DNA from: Pseudoxanthomonas indica
Lineage (GTDB): Bacteria > Pseudomonadota > Gammaproteobacteria > Xanthomonadales > Xanthomonadaceae
Assembly (NCBI RefSeq): GCF_900167565.1
Contig: NZ_FUZV01000001.1
Location: 434,001-498,000 of the forward strand
Direction of reading: 5' to 3'
Length of the DNA: 64,000 nucleotides
The position numbers and the translations under genes are program-made. Under the pieces are notes generated by a model. That model saw only the letters and a program-made list of their open reading frames with translations, did no database searches and was not told the DNA's origin. Shown here one piece after another: positions 63,872 through 64,000 of the stretch (positions are counted from its first letter, which is position 1; each line of letters starts with the position of its first letter).

Positions 63872-64000
63872 ATGCGCCTGCTGATCGTCACCTCGCAGTT
63901 CCCCATCGCCGGGGAGCCCAACCGCGGCCGGCCGATCCTGCAGACGGTGCGCGAGTTGTCGCGGCTGGCGCAGGTCAAGGTCATCAGCCCCATCGCCAGC
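63872..64000 (+). CDS. Family 4 glycosyltransferase (N-terminus only)
   Basis: 43 codons before the window ends. MRLLIVTSQFPIAGEPNRGR, followed by PILQTVRELSRLAQVKVISP, is the typical first beta-alpha unit of a GT4 donor/acceptor domain. GGGGAATCCTG provides the ribosome site before ATG 63872. It continues to the right, suggesting the polysaccharide locus goes on outside the window. Confidence 0.75.
   Translation, partial: MRLLIVTSQFPIAGEPNRGRPILQTVRELSRLAQVKVISPIAS

Overview
The window is GC-rich chromosomal DNA of a gammaproteobacterium, most likely of the family Xanthomonadaceae (Pseudoxanthomonas, Stenotrophomonas, Xanthomonas, Lysobacter group). This rests on gene content and order (amiC-mutL, pcnB-folK-panB-panC-panD-pgi, dapA with a short BamC-like lipoprotein), a GumN-family protein, a Bcp peroxiredoxin with the Cys spacing described for Xanthomonas campestris, and REP-type hairpins of the TGTAGGAG..GGCTTCAGCC class. 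The genus cannot be fixed from the sequence alone.

Positions 1-25400 are mostly housekeeping. A leftward block carries nnr, tsaE, amiC, mutL, a DUF1684 lipoprotein, a GumN/TraB protein and a TPR-sulfotransferase cut by the window edge. queG is divergent from nnr. A second leftward operon (pcnB, folK, panB, panC, panD, pgi) covers folate and pantothenate synthesis. A tRNA-Glu(CTC), a pirin, ferredoxin fdxA, dapA-bamC-like, gcvR-like, bcp, phoH-like, a DUF1275 membrane protein, thiD, a hydrolase and a MASE2-GGDEF diguanylate cyclase follow.

Positions 25500-64000 are a large exopolysaccharide locus in several convergent and divergent transcription units. galE (-) faces a rightward operon: TviB/WbpO-type UDP-sugar dehydrogenase, UDP-glucuronate 4-epimerase, Wza-like export lipoprotein, Wzz-like chain-length protein, a BY-kinase-like ATPase without its Walker A lysine, an outer-membrane beta-barrel, and two tandem heparinase II/III-like lyase paralogues. 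A leftward operon (47995 to 37834), largely coupled by 4-base ATGA overlaps, encodes two polysaccharide deacetylases, a Wzy-like polymerase, a Wzx flippase, a CapK-type ligase, a GT4 and two GT2 glycosyltransferases, and an unrecognised membrane-anchored protein with deacetylase-like motifs. A rightward set follows: methyltransferase, glycosyltransferase, a Gfo/Idh-epimerase fusion and two FemAB-like acyltransferases. After an island of small unrecognised genes (56037-59100), the polysaccharide theme resumes with a GNAT, a second flippase, a methyltransferase, an O-acyltransferase and the start of another GT4. Uronate-sugar synthesis beside two lyases suggests a uronic-acid-containing polymer made by a Wzx/Wzy-type pathway. 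No initiating phosphoglycosyltransferase lies in the window, so the locus probably continues to the right.

The most unusual non-coding structure is a pair of inverted, roughly 105-bp palindromic elements at 62293-62395 and 62496-62600. Each has 26-27-bp arms around a 51-nt loop. The loops are 46/51 identical between copies, while the arm sequences have diverged and still pair. Other hairpin families lie at 5048-5165, 16736-16932, 22429-22573, 53618-53641 and 63790-63844.
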